DNA from: Rana temporaria
Taxonomy: Eukaryota; Chordata; Amphibia; Anura; Ranidae
Direction: 5' to 3'
DNA: 64,000 bases
Assembly: GCF_905171775.1 (NCBI RefSeq)
Contig: NC_053489.1
Coordinates: 249,351,008 to 249,415,007, forward strand
Of this stretch, positions 1 through 11,107 are shown piece after piece. A program made the position numbers and the translations under genes. Below the pieces are notes generated by a model. The model was given only the letters and a program-made list of their open reading frames with translations. It did no database searches and was not told where the DNA came from. Position 1 is the first letter of the stretch; every line of letters starts with the position of its first letter.

Positions 1-906
1 GAAAACATTTTTTTTGCTGAAATGACTGTTTATTGGGTATAGAGACATAAAAGTTAACTGATTCCTTTTAAAAATGATTAAAAATTGAATTTAATCTATC
101 ATATAATGTGCCTCTAGTTTCACGTTCGGTTTTTAAGGTACATACTGAATTTCCGGGTGAGAGGTGAGTCGGGAAGACTCACAGAACAAAAACAACAAAT
201 CCAGGGCAGTGTTTTGTTTTTAAAATGAATCTGATTGGTTCTGAGGAGTTTTAGACACACAGTAATGACAGCTTAGACCACCGTGAAAATCTCCCAGTAC
301 GATGGTTATAAGGAAACAGGCAACCAGGAAGTGTGGAGATCACAGCAGAATTACAGCTACTTCAAAGCAAAAACGAACAATGAGGACATGAAACCAGTAC
401 TGCAGTAAGGTAAAGGAAGCTATTTAGCTAAAAAAAAAAATTCCTTTAGTGACCCTTTAATGGTATGTATCCCGTAATCTGAAGGTCCTGCTTCTTCCTT
501 TCAGCGCTTCCTTCACAAAACTCCTATTACTATTCTCTTCTGTCACTGGGTGGGCGTCATTCAACTTCTCCATTCACAGAGCGCGATGTACTGTGGAGGA
601 AAAGTAGTACGAGTTTTGTGAATGGTGGAAAGGGCAGAAGGTGGGTGGACAAGCGGTGCAACTTTTCAGGCTAACAGCGGCTGCTGTGACCTCTCATGGC
701 ACCGGAAGATAGCCACTTGGCACAACATCTGGAAGCTAAGGAGGCACTAAAGGGAAGACTTTAACAAGGAGCAGCTTTCCCCCTTTCAGGTAATGGGAAA
801 ATGATTCACACCATCGCATATAACATATAATGTGTTTGTTGTATCCCCCACTCCCCAAAAAATAAATAAAAAATATAGCTTTATTATTTATAATAGGTAT
901 TTTTAT
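1..906. other. No gene recognised (intron or intergenic)
   Basis: No open frame with recognisable protein similarity and no clear transposon ends were seen. If the nuclease exons downstream belong to one gene, this is probably part of the intron upstream of exon 8039-8169. The short open frames here look like chance. Confidence 0.4.
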
Positions 907-1123
907 ATAGCGCCAACAATGTACGCAATGCCTTACATACTGTACATTCACATCAGTCCCTGCCCTTAGGGAACTTTTGATATAAGGGACCTTGCATATA
1001 TACATACACAAACTGGGGCCAATTTTGGACAGGACAAATTAACCTGCCAGCACGTCTTTGGTGTGTGGCAGGAAACCCACAAGGCAAGGCAGAAGTCCTA
1101 ACCACTAAGCCACTGTGCTGCCA
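907..1123 (+). repeat. Dispersed vertebrate repeat, copy 1
   Basis: The text around 950-1060 (cacatcagtccctgccct, then cacgtctttggtgtgtgg) matches a second copy at 50785-51003 in the same order and orientation. It ends with aaccactaagcc and gtgctgcc, a conserved block I remember from the 3' ends of fish and amphibian interspersed repeats. The family name is not certain. Confidence 0.55.
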
Positions 1124-1335
1124 TTAATATCTATTTATTCATTTTGGTCTTGTTTTTAACTGAAACTGAAAAAAAAGTATTACTTTGTATTTTAGAAATA
1201 AGTTTGCAATGCTTTTATTATAATTTTAAATGGGACAAATATAGAATAAAATGTTTTTCTCTGCCGCATTTATTTTTATTTTTTTAAGTCACCACAGATC
1301 AAGATGTGGTAGGTAATCATAGCCCCCCCCCCCCC

Positions 1336-1506
1336 CATCCTCTTCACATCGAAGCCTCATTCACATGAGAGCCCCCCTTCTATCAGAATATTGCTCCCCC
1401 TCACATTAGAGTCCCCCCTTCACATCAAAGCCCCCCATACATTAGAGCCCCCCTATACTTTAGAGTCTCCCCCTCACACCTGCAGCCCCTTTACATTAGA
1501 AACCTC
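1336..1506. repeat. Degenerate tandem repeat, ~22-25 bp unit
   Basis: Seven or so diverged units of the form cacattagagccccccttc follow a poly-C run at 1323-1336. Open frames across it are a by-product of the repeat. Confidence 0.6.
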
Positions 1507-1620
1507 CATTCTAAACCTTCTACCTCCTTTTTTTTTTTGTTTCAGTTGTCCTGCTCAACTCACATTCTTCGGAGTACAGGATCAGATCACATGGTACAGT
1601 CCCAGTGTAGCCCTGGTCAT

Positions 1621-1887
1621 AGGGTTGCCACCTTTTCTTCAAAGCCATACCTCTGCAAACAGTGGGTGTGGCTAACTTCATTGCCCCACCCTCTAGTGAT
1701 GCCAAACCTGTCCCCAAAAAGCCACCCGCAGATCAGGGGCGGCAACAGATTTGTGTGTGATTATTTTGGTTACTTGGGAGCCACAGCCCTGTCTGAATAT
1801 TGTGTTGGGGTTTTAGGCGGACTCATTTCCAGACACATGATTCAAAACCCGGACTGTATGGTTGAATCCTGGACAGGTGGCAACCCT
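1621..1887. mobile_element. Short inverted-repeat element (AGGGTTGCCACC ends)
   Basis: The ends are inverted (agggttgccacc at 1621, ggtggcaaccct ending at 1887). The flanks ctggtcat and ccggtcac are only roughly alike, so an 8-bp hAT-type duplication is possible but not proven. The interior is non-coding. Confidence 0.5.
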
Positions 1888-2639
1888 ACCCGGTCACATG
1901 ACTGAAATGTCTTCTCCCTCACAGGCATCCACCCTTTGTAGTGCCTGCTCCTGTTCCCGACAGTTTATAAGCTGTCACTATTTTTTTTTAGGGGAAGGCC
2001 CTGCTGACCTCACAGGTTCCAGGCCCGGCATGGGAGGGGTTTCATGTACCTGCTATTGATAACTTTCACAACAGAAACAATCCATGCTAATATTGAATTA
2101 AAGTGGAAATAAACCTATTGGGCCAGATTCACAAAGAATTGCCCTGGCGCAGCGTATCAGAGATACGCTACGCCGCCGTATCTTACCTGGCGGAATTTCG
2201 AATCCAGGAAGATTTCGCGCCGTAAGTTACGGCGGCGTAGTGTATTTCTCGGCGAGTATTTCAAATTGGGCGGGTAGGGGGCGTGATTCATTTAAATAAA
2301 GCGTGTCCCCGCGCCGATTGAAATGCGCATGCTCCGTTTCGAAATTTCCCGCCGTGCTTTGCGCGAAATGACGTCGCACCGACGTAATTTTTTGAACGTA
2401 GATGTGAGTTACGTCCTTTCCTATTCACGGACGACTTACGCAAAAAAAAAAAATTCAAAATTTGACGCGGGAACCACGGCCATACTTTAACATGGCAAGT
2501 CTATCTATTAGGGGTGCAACGGATCGTCATTGATCCATGATCCGAACCGAAAAAGATTGATCCGAACCGCACACACGTGATCCGAGGATTGTTTTCTAAA
2601 AAAAATAAAAAAATAATTTGCGCATGTTCAGTTCACACA

Positions 2640-2830
2640 CAGCGTGGTCATGGCGAACGGAGGAGCTTGAATGCCCCGCGTCATTTAAATCCCCTGTATG
2701 GGAGCATTTTGGCTTCCCTGTCAAATATAATGATGAAGGAAAGAGGTTAGTGGATAAAACCGTGACGGTGTGTAGGCACTGTGGCACAAGAATGCCATAT
2801 GACAGTGGGAACACATCAAGTATTGTCACT
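2640..2830 (+). pseudogene. BED-type zinc-finger fragment of a hAT transposase
   Basis: The frame reads SPVWEHFGF at its start, then VTVCRHCGTRMPY and SGNTS. This fits the BED finger pattern: an aromatic residue near the start, a CxxC pair, and the GNTS segment before the final His pair. The His pair and everything after are lost where the next hAT-like end starts at 2830. BED fingers bind DNA in hAT transposases and in domesticated ZBED proteins. No longer protein is visible, so this is a relic. Confidence 0.65.
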
Positions 2831-3333
2831 AGGGGTGCAACTGATCCGTACAGATCAGCACCTTCGGGTCGGGACACACGGCGACCCACGGGCCTCCCGG
2901 TCCATAGGAAAGGCCGCGGCTTCGGCCTAGCTATCGAAGTGGCGGCCATCGAGGTCCACCCGGCGCGTGGGATGCAGGCTGCTCCTCGGAAGTTTGTGGG
3001 CACTTGAGCTCAATATGTCATTGACTCCTAACAGCCCAGCGATGAGCTCCATGCTGCACCTTGAGGAATCCACACGGGGAGCCGCTGCCGCCGCCGCACC
3101 AGGCGTCCTGCTGCTTGCCAGAGAAGAGAGAGGAGGCGATCGGGGGGATCTGTATGGACTGAGCACGTAGGGGGGATTTTCACTAGATACTCAGCCCGCC
3201 GATCAATGACACTAAAGGGATCTGATGATTGGGATAGTTCAGGTCACAGTAGGGAACTGGTGACACCACTTTCGTACATGGGGCTGCGACTTCCACTTGG
3301 CTGCACATATAAGTATTGCGAGATGCAGTTATT

Positions 3334-3492
3334 TCAACACAAAACAGAGCTTATACGCTTAAATACAGTATTTGTAAATCTGACGGACTGTTTAAATGTG
3401 AAAATCAGAGGTGTTCTGTCACATTAGCAATAAACAGTCCGTCGGATTTCCAAACACTGTATTTAAGCACATAAGCTCCGTTTTGTGTTGAG
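3334..3492. repeat. Hairpin inside the hAT element (~65-bp arms)
   Basis: Sequence from 3334 (caacacaaaacagagcttat) is the diverged reverse complement of that ending at 3492 (ataagctccgttttgtgttg), with about 28 bp between the arms. The arms share aaatacagtatttg/caaacactgtattt and the block around gacggactgttta. Confidence 0.7.
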
Positions 3493-3959
3493 AAGAACTG
3501 TGAAATCTAAAACTCTGGTGGGTGTAACAAGATTTGTCTTTTTTTTTTTTTTTGCTGATCCGAAAATGATCCGATCCGTGACTCCTGATCCGAGGATCGA
3601 TCCGATCCGTGAGTTTTTTGATCCGTTGCACCCCTACTATCTATGCGCCACCAAATAGCAGCTTTAACTATACACCGGGAAAAGCCGACTAGCGATGACG
3701 TAAGAGAATGCGACGGCCGTGCGTACCTTTGTGGATTGACGGAAAAAGCTAATTGGCATACCCGACGCGGAAAACGTCGCAAACTCCACCCAGCTGGCGC
3801 CGAAGTATTGCACCTACGATCCGAAGGCGTACGAAGCCGTACGCCTGTCGGATCGAAGCCAGAAGCCGTCGTATCTTGGTTTGAGATACGACGCGGCAAA
3901 TTTGAAAGTACGCCGGTGTATCAGTAGATACGCCGGCGTACTCACTGTGAATCTGGCCC

Positions 3960-4836
3960 ATTGTTTTCAGCCAAGAAAGCTGCCATCTTGGCCTCTGATT
4001 AATCATCAACTGCCACGGTGCTGCACATGTGATCAGTTATGACACCAGCCATTGGATGGTTTAACAGTTGGGTTAAGAGCACAACCAATGTGACAGTTAC
4101 ATTCCCGTCATGTGCCGAAAATGTTACTGTTTTTTTTTTATTGTTAAATCAATAGGTTTACTTCCACTTTATTAAAATAGAAATGTAAATTGCAGCGCCC
4201 AACTTGAAAATGTTGCAGACGTTTTTCCATTTGAATAAAATACAAAAGCGAGCTCTGATAGTGTAATAAAGTTTGATATTGTTTAATAAAACCATCCACC
4301 TTCACAGCTGGCTTAATCTCACAAAAAAATCTGTTGGCACTTCCTAACAGACAGCAGTGCGATAACTACTCCCCTCTTGGTGGCTGGGCAGCCCTGATCA
4401 TCCCTACTGCTGAGCGGTGCCCCCTTCATGGGGCACCCGGAGCATGAGTCATATGTGGCTTACCCTAAATACACCACTGCTTTCCGTTTAAGGACAGCGA
4501 CATTGTTACCTAACAAAATGTGAAACTTTTTATTCAAGGGAAAGTCTGCTCTATTTTTACTATATAAGAGGTGTTTTCAGTACTGTTCCTTCAGTATTCC
4601 CCGCATTTTCTCATGTCTTCTTTCATGCTGGTATCACATCCTTTCCATGACTCATAATACCCTTTCACAAAGCATGATGCAACTAATGAACATCTGCACC
4701 CATTAGGTTAAAGTTTACAAGTGTGTCTATGCCATTTATATATTTATCAGAATTATTTCTAGGTTTCAAATAAGTGCTTTAATGTCGTTATTTTGCAGCA
4801 GAAATTATTGCAAATCAGGTCATCTTGTGAAACCAT
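3960..4836. other. No gene recognised
   Basis: AT-rich, non-coding sequence between two GGGCCAGATTC elements. I see no transposon ends or coding similarity here. Confidence 0.4.
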
Positions 4837-5560
4837 GGGCCAGATTCACATATAATTACGTTGCTCCTGGGCAGCGTAACGTATGTGATTTACGTTACAC
4901 TGCCGCAGGTTTACAGCGTAAGTGCCTGATTCTCAGAACACTTACCTGTAAACTTGCGGCGGTGTATCGTAAATGCGCTCGGCGCAAGCCCGCCCAATTC
5001 AAATGAGGCGGGCACCATTTAAATTAGGCGCGTTCCCGCGCCGAGCGTACTGCGCAAGCTCCGTCTTGTAAATTACCCGACGTGCATTGCGCTAAATGAC
5101 GTCGCACCGACGTCATTTGCTTAGACGTTAACGTAAATGGCGTCCAGCACCATTCACGGACGTCTTACGCAAACGACGTTGATTTTTAAATTTTGTCGCG
5201 GGAACGACGGCCATACTTAACATGGCTTAGGACAACTAGGGCTCAGCCATAGTTTTACGCGGCGCAACTCGACAGAAACGGCGTAGAGTTAGATCGACGG
5301 GCCGTTCGGACGTTCGGGGATCGCCGTAAGTATTCATTTGCATATTCTACGCCGGCCGCAATGGCCTCGCCACCTAGCGGCCGGCCTAGAATTGCATCCT
5401 TAAGATCCGACAGTGTAATTCAATTACACCTGTCGGATCTTAGGGCTAGCTATGCGTAACTGATTCTATGAATCAGTCGCATAGTTAGGACAGCCCTAAC
5501 ACAGAGATACGACGGCGTATCAGGAGATACGCTGTCGTATCTCTTTGGTGAATCTGGCCC
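4837..5560. mobile_element. GGGCCAGATTC-ended DNA element, copy 2
   Basis: Starts gggccagattcac and ends gtgaatctggccc with cat on each side (4834-4836, 5561-5563). The interior is non-coding and CpG-rich, with gatccgacag/ctgtcggatc and tacgacggcgta inverted motifs. At 724 bp, it is probably close to the complete size of this family. Confidence 0.75.
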
Positions 5561-5639
5561 CATGAGTATTGAGGGCTAATGTCAGTGGGCTTTTGAACTG
5601 CTTGTTTACCTATACAAGTGGTGGTGGTATTTGATCACC

Positions 5640-6560
5640 ACTGAGTTTTTTTATTATATAAATGAAAAAAAAACACTGAAAATTAAGAAAAAAAATATGT
5701 GTTACTTTCTGCTATAAAACATATACAAAAAAAGGCAATTTTTTTCATAAATTTAGGGAAAAATTTATTCTGATACATGTCTTTGGTAAAAAAAAAAAAT
5801 CAAAATACATGTGTATTAATTAGTTTGCGTGAAAGTTATAACGTTTACAAATGATGGTGTATATATACTGGAATTTCTATTTATTTATTATTTTAATTAT
5901 TTATATTATACTAGTAATGGCAGCGATCAGTGACTTATAGTGGGACTGTGAAAGTGGGGCAGAAAATCTGACACTGACTGACACTGGGAACTGACTAACT
6001 GACACTGACATCACCAGTAAGACTAATACAGTGATCAGTGCTAATACTACACACAGTCACTGTACTAATGACATTGACTGGGAAGGGGTTAACCTCTAGG
6101 GCCAATCAAAGGGTTAACTGTGTGCCTAAGCATGTGTAATGTATGTTGCGTCTACTAAGAGATGTGGTTGTTTTTTTCTCCCTGCTTTGCAGAGAGGAAT
6201 AAAAAGAGCCAACTCCCTGCTTCGTGTACAGTGCCCTGTGTTGTTGGTAAACATAGGGCACTGTACTGTGATTTGCTAAGCTGAACAGCAGGTCCTGGCC
6301 ATAAATTATTGGCTGGGACCTGCTGACCAACTTGTGCTGTACCAAATCACAGCACAGATGCGGAGGCGGGCTCGTGGGTGCCCCCTACCCGGAAATGCCG
6401 GATCATGTACATGATCTGGCACAGAGCGGCTGCCCTGCCGCAGTATTTATTTCAATGTGGAGGTCCGCAAATGCTTAATTCCTTTTATTTTCCTTATCTG
6501 AGAACTGACCGTAATTCATTAGGAAACGATCACTGCCATTGTGACAGGTTCTTAAAGTAG
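5640..6560 (+). repeat. Dispersed GGGAAGGGGTTAA repeat family, copy 1
   Basis: The blocks gtaatggcagcgatcag, acagtgatcagtgctaat, tgggaaggggttaa and atcaaagggttaactg recur in the same order at 12691-13204 and 51840-52330, so this is one dispersed family. The open frame at 6378-6560 is not conserved in the other copies. The family's likely start is seen at 63668 onward. Ends near ttaaccactt suggest a TTAA-targeting DNA element, which is inference. Confidence 0.6.
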
Positions 6561-8038
6561 CGCTGGGGTTGACAAATTTGCTTGGAATCTAGGAGCCAGC
6601 TAAAAAAGTTAGGAGCCAGAAAACGCGCCCGTCCCGACGAGCTTGCGCCCGCATATGTAAACGGTGTTCAAACCACACATGTGATGTATCGCCGCGATTG
6701 GTAGAGCGAGAGCAATAATTCTAGCCCTAGACCTCCTCTGTAACTCAAAACATGCAACCTGTAGATTTTTTTAAACATCGCCTATGGAGATTTTAAAGGG
6801 TAAAAGTTTGTCGCCATTCCACCAGCGGACGTAATTTTGAAGCGTGACATGTTGGGTATCAATTTACTCGGCGTAACATTATCTTTCATAATATAAAAAA
6901 AAAATGGGAATAACTTTACTGTTGTCTTATTTTTTAATTAAAAAAAGTGTAATTTTTTCCAAAAAAAGTGCGCTTGCAAGACCGCTGCGCAAATACGGCG
7001 TGACAGAAAGTATTGCAACGATCGCCATTTTATTCTCTAGGGTGTTAGGATAAAAAATATATATAATGTTTGGGGGTTCTAATTAGAGGGAAGAAGATGG
7101 CAGTGAAAATAGTGAAAAATAGTGAAAAATTACATTAGAAATGTGTTATGATTTTTTTTTTTTTTATTCCCCTGATTACTTTATAGGGTTTTTGACTTGT
7201 AAGCTTGCTGTGAGAGGTAACGAGGGAAGGCATGGCAGCAACTGAATTTCCATAATGCTTGACAGACACAGGTTACTATCCTAACACCGTGCACTTGCAG
7301 CTAATGAACCACACTCCAAAAGGTGGTAGTAAATCTAAAAGCAAACATTTGTTATAGTGCATCTTACTCATTCTTAAATGTGATGGCTGCATTTGTTTTC
7401 TTTTTATAGGCTTTGTTTCTTCTATTTTAACTTGACGATCCTGCCAGTAAGTCAGTTTTTTTTTTCAACTGAACAAGCTGTCCCGGTGATGTAGCAGGGA
7501 TGAGGCAAACCATTTACCACTGAAAAGGCTGCTTACAATGATCCCGAAAGGAATACAAATAAGCATTGTTGTAACTGCTTATCAGATGTTAACTGGAGTT
7601 TGGCTTCAATTTGTTAGTGCATTTAAATATGCTAGTCCATCCAACACTGCCCTCATCAAAGACTGACAATGTTGCTACCCAAAGGTGCCCCTGTGCTCTT
7701 CATCCAAAGTGGGGGCTCTTTAATACAGAAGGTGTGTTACTGGGCAGATCACTAGGTTAAAACAGAGGGGAAAAGCCTAAGGAAAACGAATGCAGCCACC
7801 ACATCTAATTATTGGCAAGCTGCAACATATTACCTTGTTGGTTGTGGGTTTAATAGCGATTTAATAACTGTAAAGCCAATTTTAGTTGTTAAGGGAACAT
7901 TGCATCTGGCAGTTTTACAAGCCAGCAAGATGCACAGTGGTCTACATGTACTGTACTGGATATGTTTATTGCATATTAATGGGATAAAATGTCTGATACT
8001 TCCCAAAGTTACCAGTGTCTCCTAATGTTTTCCTGTAG
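6561..8038. other. Intronic or intergenic sequence, no gene recognised
   Basis: About 6590-7050 has the look of another dispersed repeat (aggagcc repeated, CpG-rich block). The last 30 bases form a pyrimidine-rich tract ending in cctgtag, the acceptor of the exon at 8039. I found no exon that could encode the missing start of the nuclease domain. Confidence 0.45.
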
Positions 8039-8169
8039 ACATGGTCTTCATCGGTTTTACTCTTGCCGTGGCATTGCGTTGGCCGTACAGTACTTTTGGG
8101 ACAGAGGACATCGCAATATCACCGTCTTTGTCCCTCAGAAGAAGATGAAGAAGGACCGTAAAACGAAAG
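8039..8169 (+). CDS. KHNYN/N4BP1-like NYN-domain RNase, internal exon (first exon in window)
   Basis: The exon begins after a tag acceptor with the last base of a split codon and ends aaag|gtatac with one base of the next codon. It encodes HGLHRFYSCRGIALAVQYFW followed by DRGHRNITVFVPQ, the classic start of the NYN/PIN-like RNase fold shared by ZC3H12A (Regnase-1), N4BP1 and KHNYN. In this family the domain cuts single-stranded RNA; KHNYN works with the antiviral protein ZAP, and N4BP1 restrains inflammatory signalling. The AVQYFWDRGH stretch looks more like KHNYN, while EQHFL in the next exon looks more like N4BP1, so I give no symbol. The preceding exon should carry the first catalytic Asp (IDGSNVAM-type motif) and lies upstream of the window or was missed. 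After VFVPQ there is a Lys-rich KKMKKDRKTK instead of the Trp-Arg seen in relatives. Confidence 0.88.
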
Positions 8170-8317
8170 GTATACTTACTTTGTTTCACAACTGTTCACG
8201 AGTAACACCATTTTCAAACCTTAGGAATGTTAGTTTACTAAACGGTGCATACGTATTAGAAGCCTGTCTCTTAATACACTCTGTACCAGGTAAGTACATT
8301 TTTTCTAATGTGTATAA

Positions 8318-8632
8318 GGCCCCTTTCAAACTGGGGAGTTTTTCAGGCGGTTTAGCCATAAAAATGCTTTCACACTGAGACGGTGCGCTAGCAGGACCGC
8401 TCCAAAAGTCCTGCTAGCTGCATCTTTGGAGCGGTGAAGGAGTGGTGTGTTTACCGCTCCTCCACCGCTCCTTCCCATTGAAATCATGGGACACCGCCGG
8501 CAATGCGCCTCTATTGCTTCTTTTTTCGTCCACTAGCGGGGGTTAAAACCGCACCGCTAGCGGCCAAACACCGCCGCAATTCCGACGGTATAGTGCCGTC
8601 AGCGCACCTTTTGCCCCAGTGTGAAAGGGGCC
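8318..8632. mobile_element. MITE with GGCCCCTTTCA ends and TAA duplication
   Basis: Ends ggcccctttcaaactgggg and ccccagtgtgaaaggggcc are inverted and flanked by taa on both sides (8315-8317, 8633-8635). This suits a PIF/Harbinger-type non-autonomous element. It lies 148 bp into the intron after the exon at 8039-8169. Confidence 0.72.
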
Positions 8633-8660
8633 TAAGTCACCAGCCGATGCCACTGGCTAA

Positions 8661-9151
8661 GGCCCCATACACACGATAGAATTTATCCGCGAATACGGTC
8701 CAGCGGACCGTTTCCGCGGATAAATCCTCTCGAGGATTTCGGCGGATTTTCATGCGATGGAGTGTACACACCATCGCATTGAAATCCGCGCCGAAATCCT
8801 CTGGCGATGACGTGTCGCGCCGTCGCAGCGATTATGACGCGGCGACGTGCGCGACGCTGTCATATAAGGAATTCCACGCATGCGTCGAATCATTACGACG
8901 CATGCGGGGGATCCCTTCGGACGGATGGATTCGGTGAGTCTGTACAGACCAGCGGATCAATCCGTTGGGATGGACTCCAGCAGATGGATATGTTGTGCAT
9001 GTCAGCAAATATCCGATCTGCTGGAATCCATCCCAGGGGAGATATATCCGCGGAAAAAGATCCGCTGGCGTGTACACACCATAGGATCTATCCGCTGAAA
9101 CCCATTTGCTGGGATTTTTCAGCGGATGGATTCTATGGTGTGTACGGGTCC
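8661..9151. mobile_element. MITE with GGCCCCATACACACGAT ends
   Basis: Inverted ends ggccccatacacacgatag and ctatggtgtgtacgggtcc; flanks are taa (8658-8660) and aaa (9152-9154). The interior repeats gcggatttat/atccgctg motifs in both orientations, so short frames on both strands are spurious. Confidence 0.68.
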
Positions 9152-9969
9152 AAAGGCTTGTTGGAGGGGGGAGACCCGCTGGCAGGAGTACTAATATAAC
9201 CAAGTTCTAGAAATAATTGTTACCATCTACTAATATATATATTATTTTTTTTTTACAGGTTTTTACCTACGCTCTGGGTGCACACTTATACTACATTTAC
9301 TGCAGTTGAATCGTTCCCTGTAATTTTAAACACATGCACCACTGCTTTATGTGTATACTCCAATGCTGTTTACAAAAAATAATCCTTATTCTTCTACCAA
9401 TTTTCTTGCCATTTATCAAATTTTATTGTACTTGACCCTTGGATTTAGGAAAAAAAAAATGCTGGTGCATGATTCAAAGGTCAGTTCTTCAGTTGTTTGA
9501 GTACAACTGACGCGTCTCCCTGGATCAGTCATGTCATTAAACAGCAGGCTGAATCAGGGCCGTCTTAACGCACGGGCACCCCTGGGCAGTGCCTAGGTGC
9601 CCCAAGTGCATGGGGGCCCCTGCAGTTTCTGGCACTTCTCTGGCACTTTGCAGGAGATAAGGATGAACCACTGAGGCCAAGCATTTTACCGCTGCTACAT
9701 GTATGGGCAGGACATGTATTGCTCCGATCACATGGGATGAATAGAAGAGGAGGGCTGGTGGGGATTGGCGCAGTACACACCACACCCACCAGTGGTAAGA
9801 TCATGGTCGGATCTGGAGTGAATCCCTTAAAGCCCCCCCACCACCCCTGACGCTGTGTCAGCTCTCTCCTATCCCTGCATGGTACACAGCCTGAGCACAG
9901 GCACTAAGATCTTCTCCTCACAGTAGCCAGCTACACACTGTGCAGATTGTAGCTGTGTGTAAGGGAATT
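9152..9969. other. Intronic sequence, no gene recognised
   Basis: A block starting near 9557 (cagggccgtcttaa) resembles the left end of a hAT-type element that may contain the minisatellite that follows, but I could not find a matching right end. Confidence 0.4.
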
Positions 9970-11107
9970 AGATGTCCTCTCTCCTGCCAGTGGTAACTCC
10001 TGTCCTCTCTTCTGCCAGTGGTAACTCCTGTCCTCTCTTCTGCCAGCGGTAACTCATGTCCTCTCTCCTGACAGCAGTAACTCCTGTCCTTTCTTCTGAC
10101 AGCGGTAACTCATGTCCTCTCTTCTGACAGTGGTAACTCCTGTCCTCTCTTCTGACAGTGGTAACTCCTGTCCTCTCTTCTGACAGTGGTAACTCCTGTC
10201 CTCTCTTCTGACAGTGGTAACTCCCGTCCTCTCTTCTGCCAGTGGTAACTCCCGTCCTCTCTTCTGACAGTGGTAACTCCTGTCCTCTCTTCTGACAGTG
10301 GTAACTCCTGTCCTCTCTTCTGACAGTGGTAACTCCCGTCCTCTCTTCTGCCAGTGGTAACTCCTGTCCTCTCTTCTGACAGTGGTAACTCCTGTCCTCT
10401 CTTCTGACAGTGGTAACTCCTGTCCTCTCTTCTGCCAGTGGTAACTCATGTCCTCTCTCCTGACAGCAGTAACTCCTGTCCTCTCTTCTGACAGCGGTAA
10501 CTCATGTCCTCTCTTCTACCAGTGGTAACTCCTGTCCTCTCTTCTGACAGTGGTAACTCCTGTCCTCTCTTCTGACAGTGGTAACTCCCGTCCTCTCTTC
10601 TGACAGTGGTAACTCCCGTCCTCTCTTCTGACAGTGGTAACTCCCGTCCTCTCTTCTGCCAGTGGTAACTCCCGTCCTCTCTTCTGCCAGTGGTAACTCC
10701 TGTCCTCTCTTCTGCCAGTGGTAACTCCTGTCCTCTCTTCTGCCAGTGGTAACTCATGTCCTCTCTCCTGACAGCAGTAACTCCTGTCCTCTCTTCTACC
10801 AGTGGTAACTCCTGTCCTCTCTTCTGCCAGTGGTAACTCCCGTCCTCTCTTCTGACAGTGGTAACTCCCGTCCTCTCTTCTGCCAGTGGTAACTCCTGTC
10901 CTCTCTTCTGCCAGTGGTAACTCCTGTCCTCTCTCCTGACAGCAGTAACTCCTGTCCTCTCTTCTACCAGTGGTAACTCCTGTCCTCTCTTCTGACAGTG
11001 GTAACTCCTGTCCTCTCTTCTGACAGTGGTAACTCATGTCCTCTCTTCTGACAGTGGTAACTCCTGTCCTCTCTTCTGACAGTGGTAACTCCTGTCCTCT
11101 CTCCTGC
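9970..11107. repeat. 28-bp minisatellite, ~40 copies
   Basis: The unit is ggtaactcctgtcctctcttctgacagt with few variants (gacagt/gccagt/accagt; cctgtc/cccgtc/catgtc). Variant blocks with tctcctgacagcagtaac recur near 10055, 10457, 10765 and 10935, so arrays have been duplicated in blocks. The long minus-strand frames (up to 173 codons) come only from the repeat, which stays open because its unit lacks stops in that frame. It lies in the 7.5-kb intron between the first two exons seen. Confidence 0.95.

Larger units (their letters stand above)
2509..3636. mobile_element. hAT-family DNA transposon remnant
   Basis: The ends taggggtgcaacggatc and gatccgttgcacccctA are inverted, and ctatctat flanks both sides (2501-2508, 3637-3644), a perfect 8-bp duplication typical of hAT. 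It lies inside the GGGCCAGATTC element, so it is the younger insertion. It keeps a BED zinc-finger fragment but no transposase core. A second left-type end (taggggtgcaactgatcc) starts at 2830, which implies a composite or nested history. Confidence 0.8.
2120..3959. mobile_element. GGGCCAGATTC-ended DNA element, copy 1 (contains a hAT insertion)
   Basis: The terminal inverted repeat starts gggccagattcac and ends gtgaatctggccc, flanked on both sides by att (2117-2119 and 3960-3962), a 3-bp target duplication. The interior is CpG-rich with many copies of the motif tacg-ccg-cgta. It has no coding capacity. A hAT element inserted at 2509 splits it, so the original was about 700 bp. Other copies lie at 4837, 23545, 45577, 47151 and, enlarged, 42788. 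The 3-bp duplication suggests a PIF/Harbinger-like mobiliser, which is inference. Confidence 0.7.

Noticed and set aside
7414..7449. Possible 37-bp micro-exon (cttttatag before, gtaagtcag after)
   Set aside because: The reading phase cannot be checked, no family sequence is encoded, and the expected IDGSNVAM motif is absent.
10054..11037. 131-, 103- and 173-codon frames with YHWQKRGQELPL repeats
   Set aside because: Products of the 28-bp minisatellite; three shifted frames give the same text.
9970..11107. CRISPR-like array
   Set aside because: Direct repeats have no unique spacers, and the genome is vertebrate.
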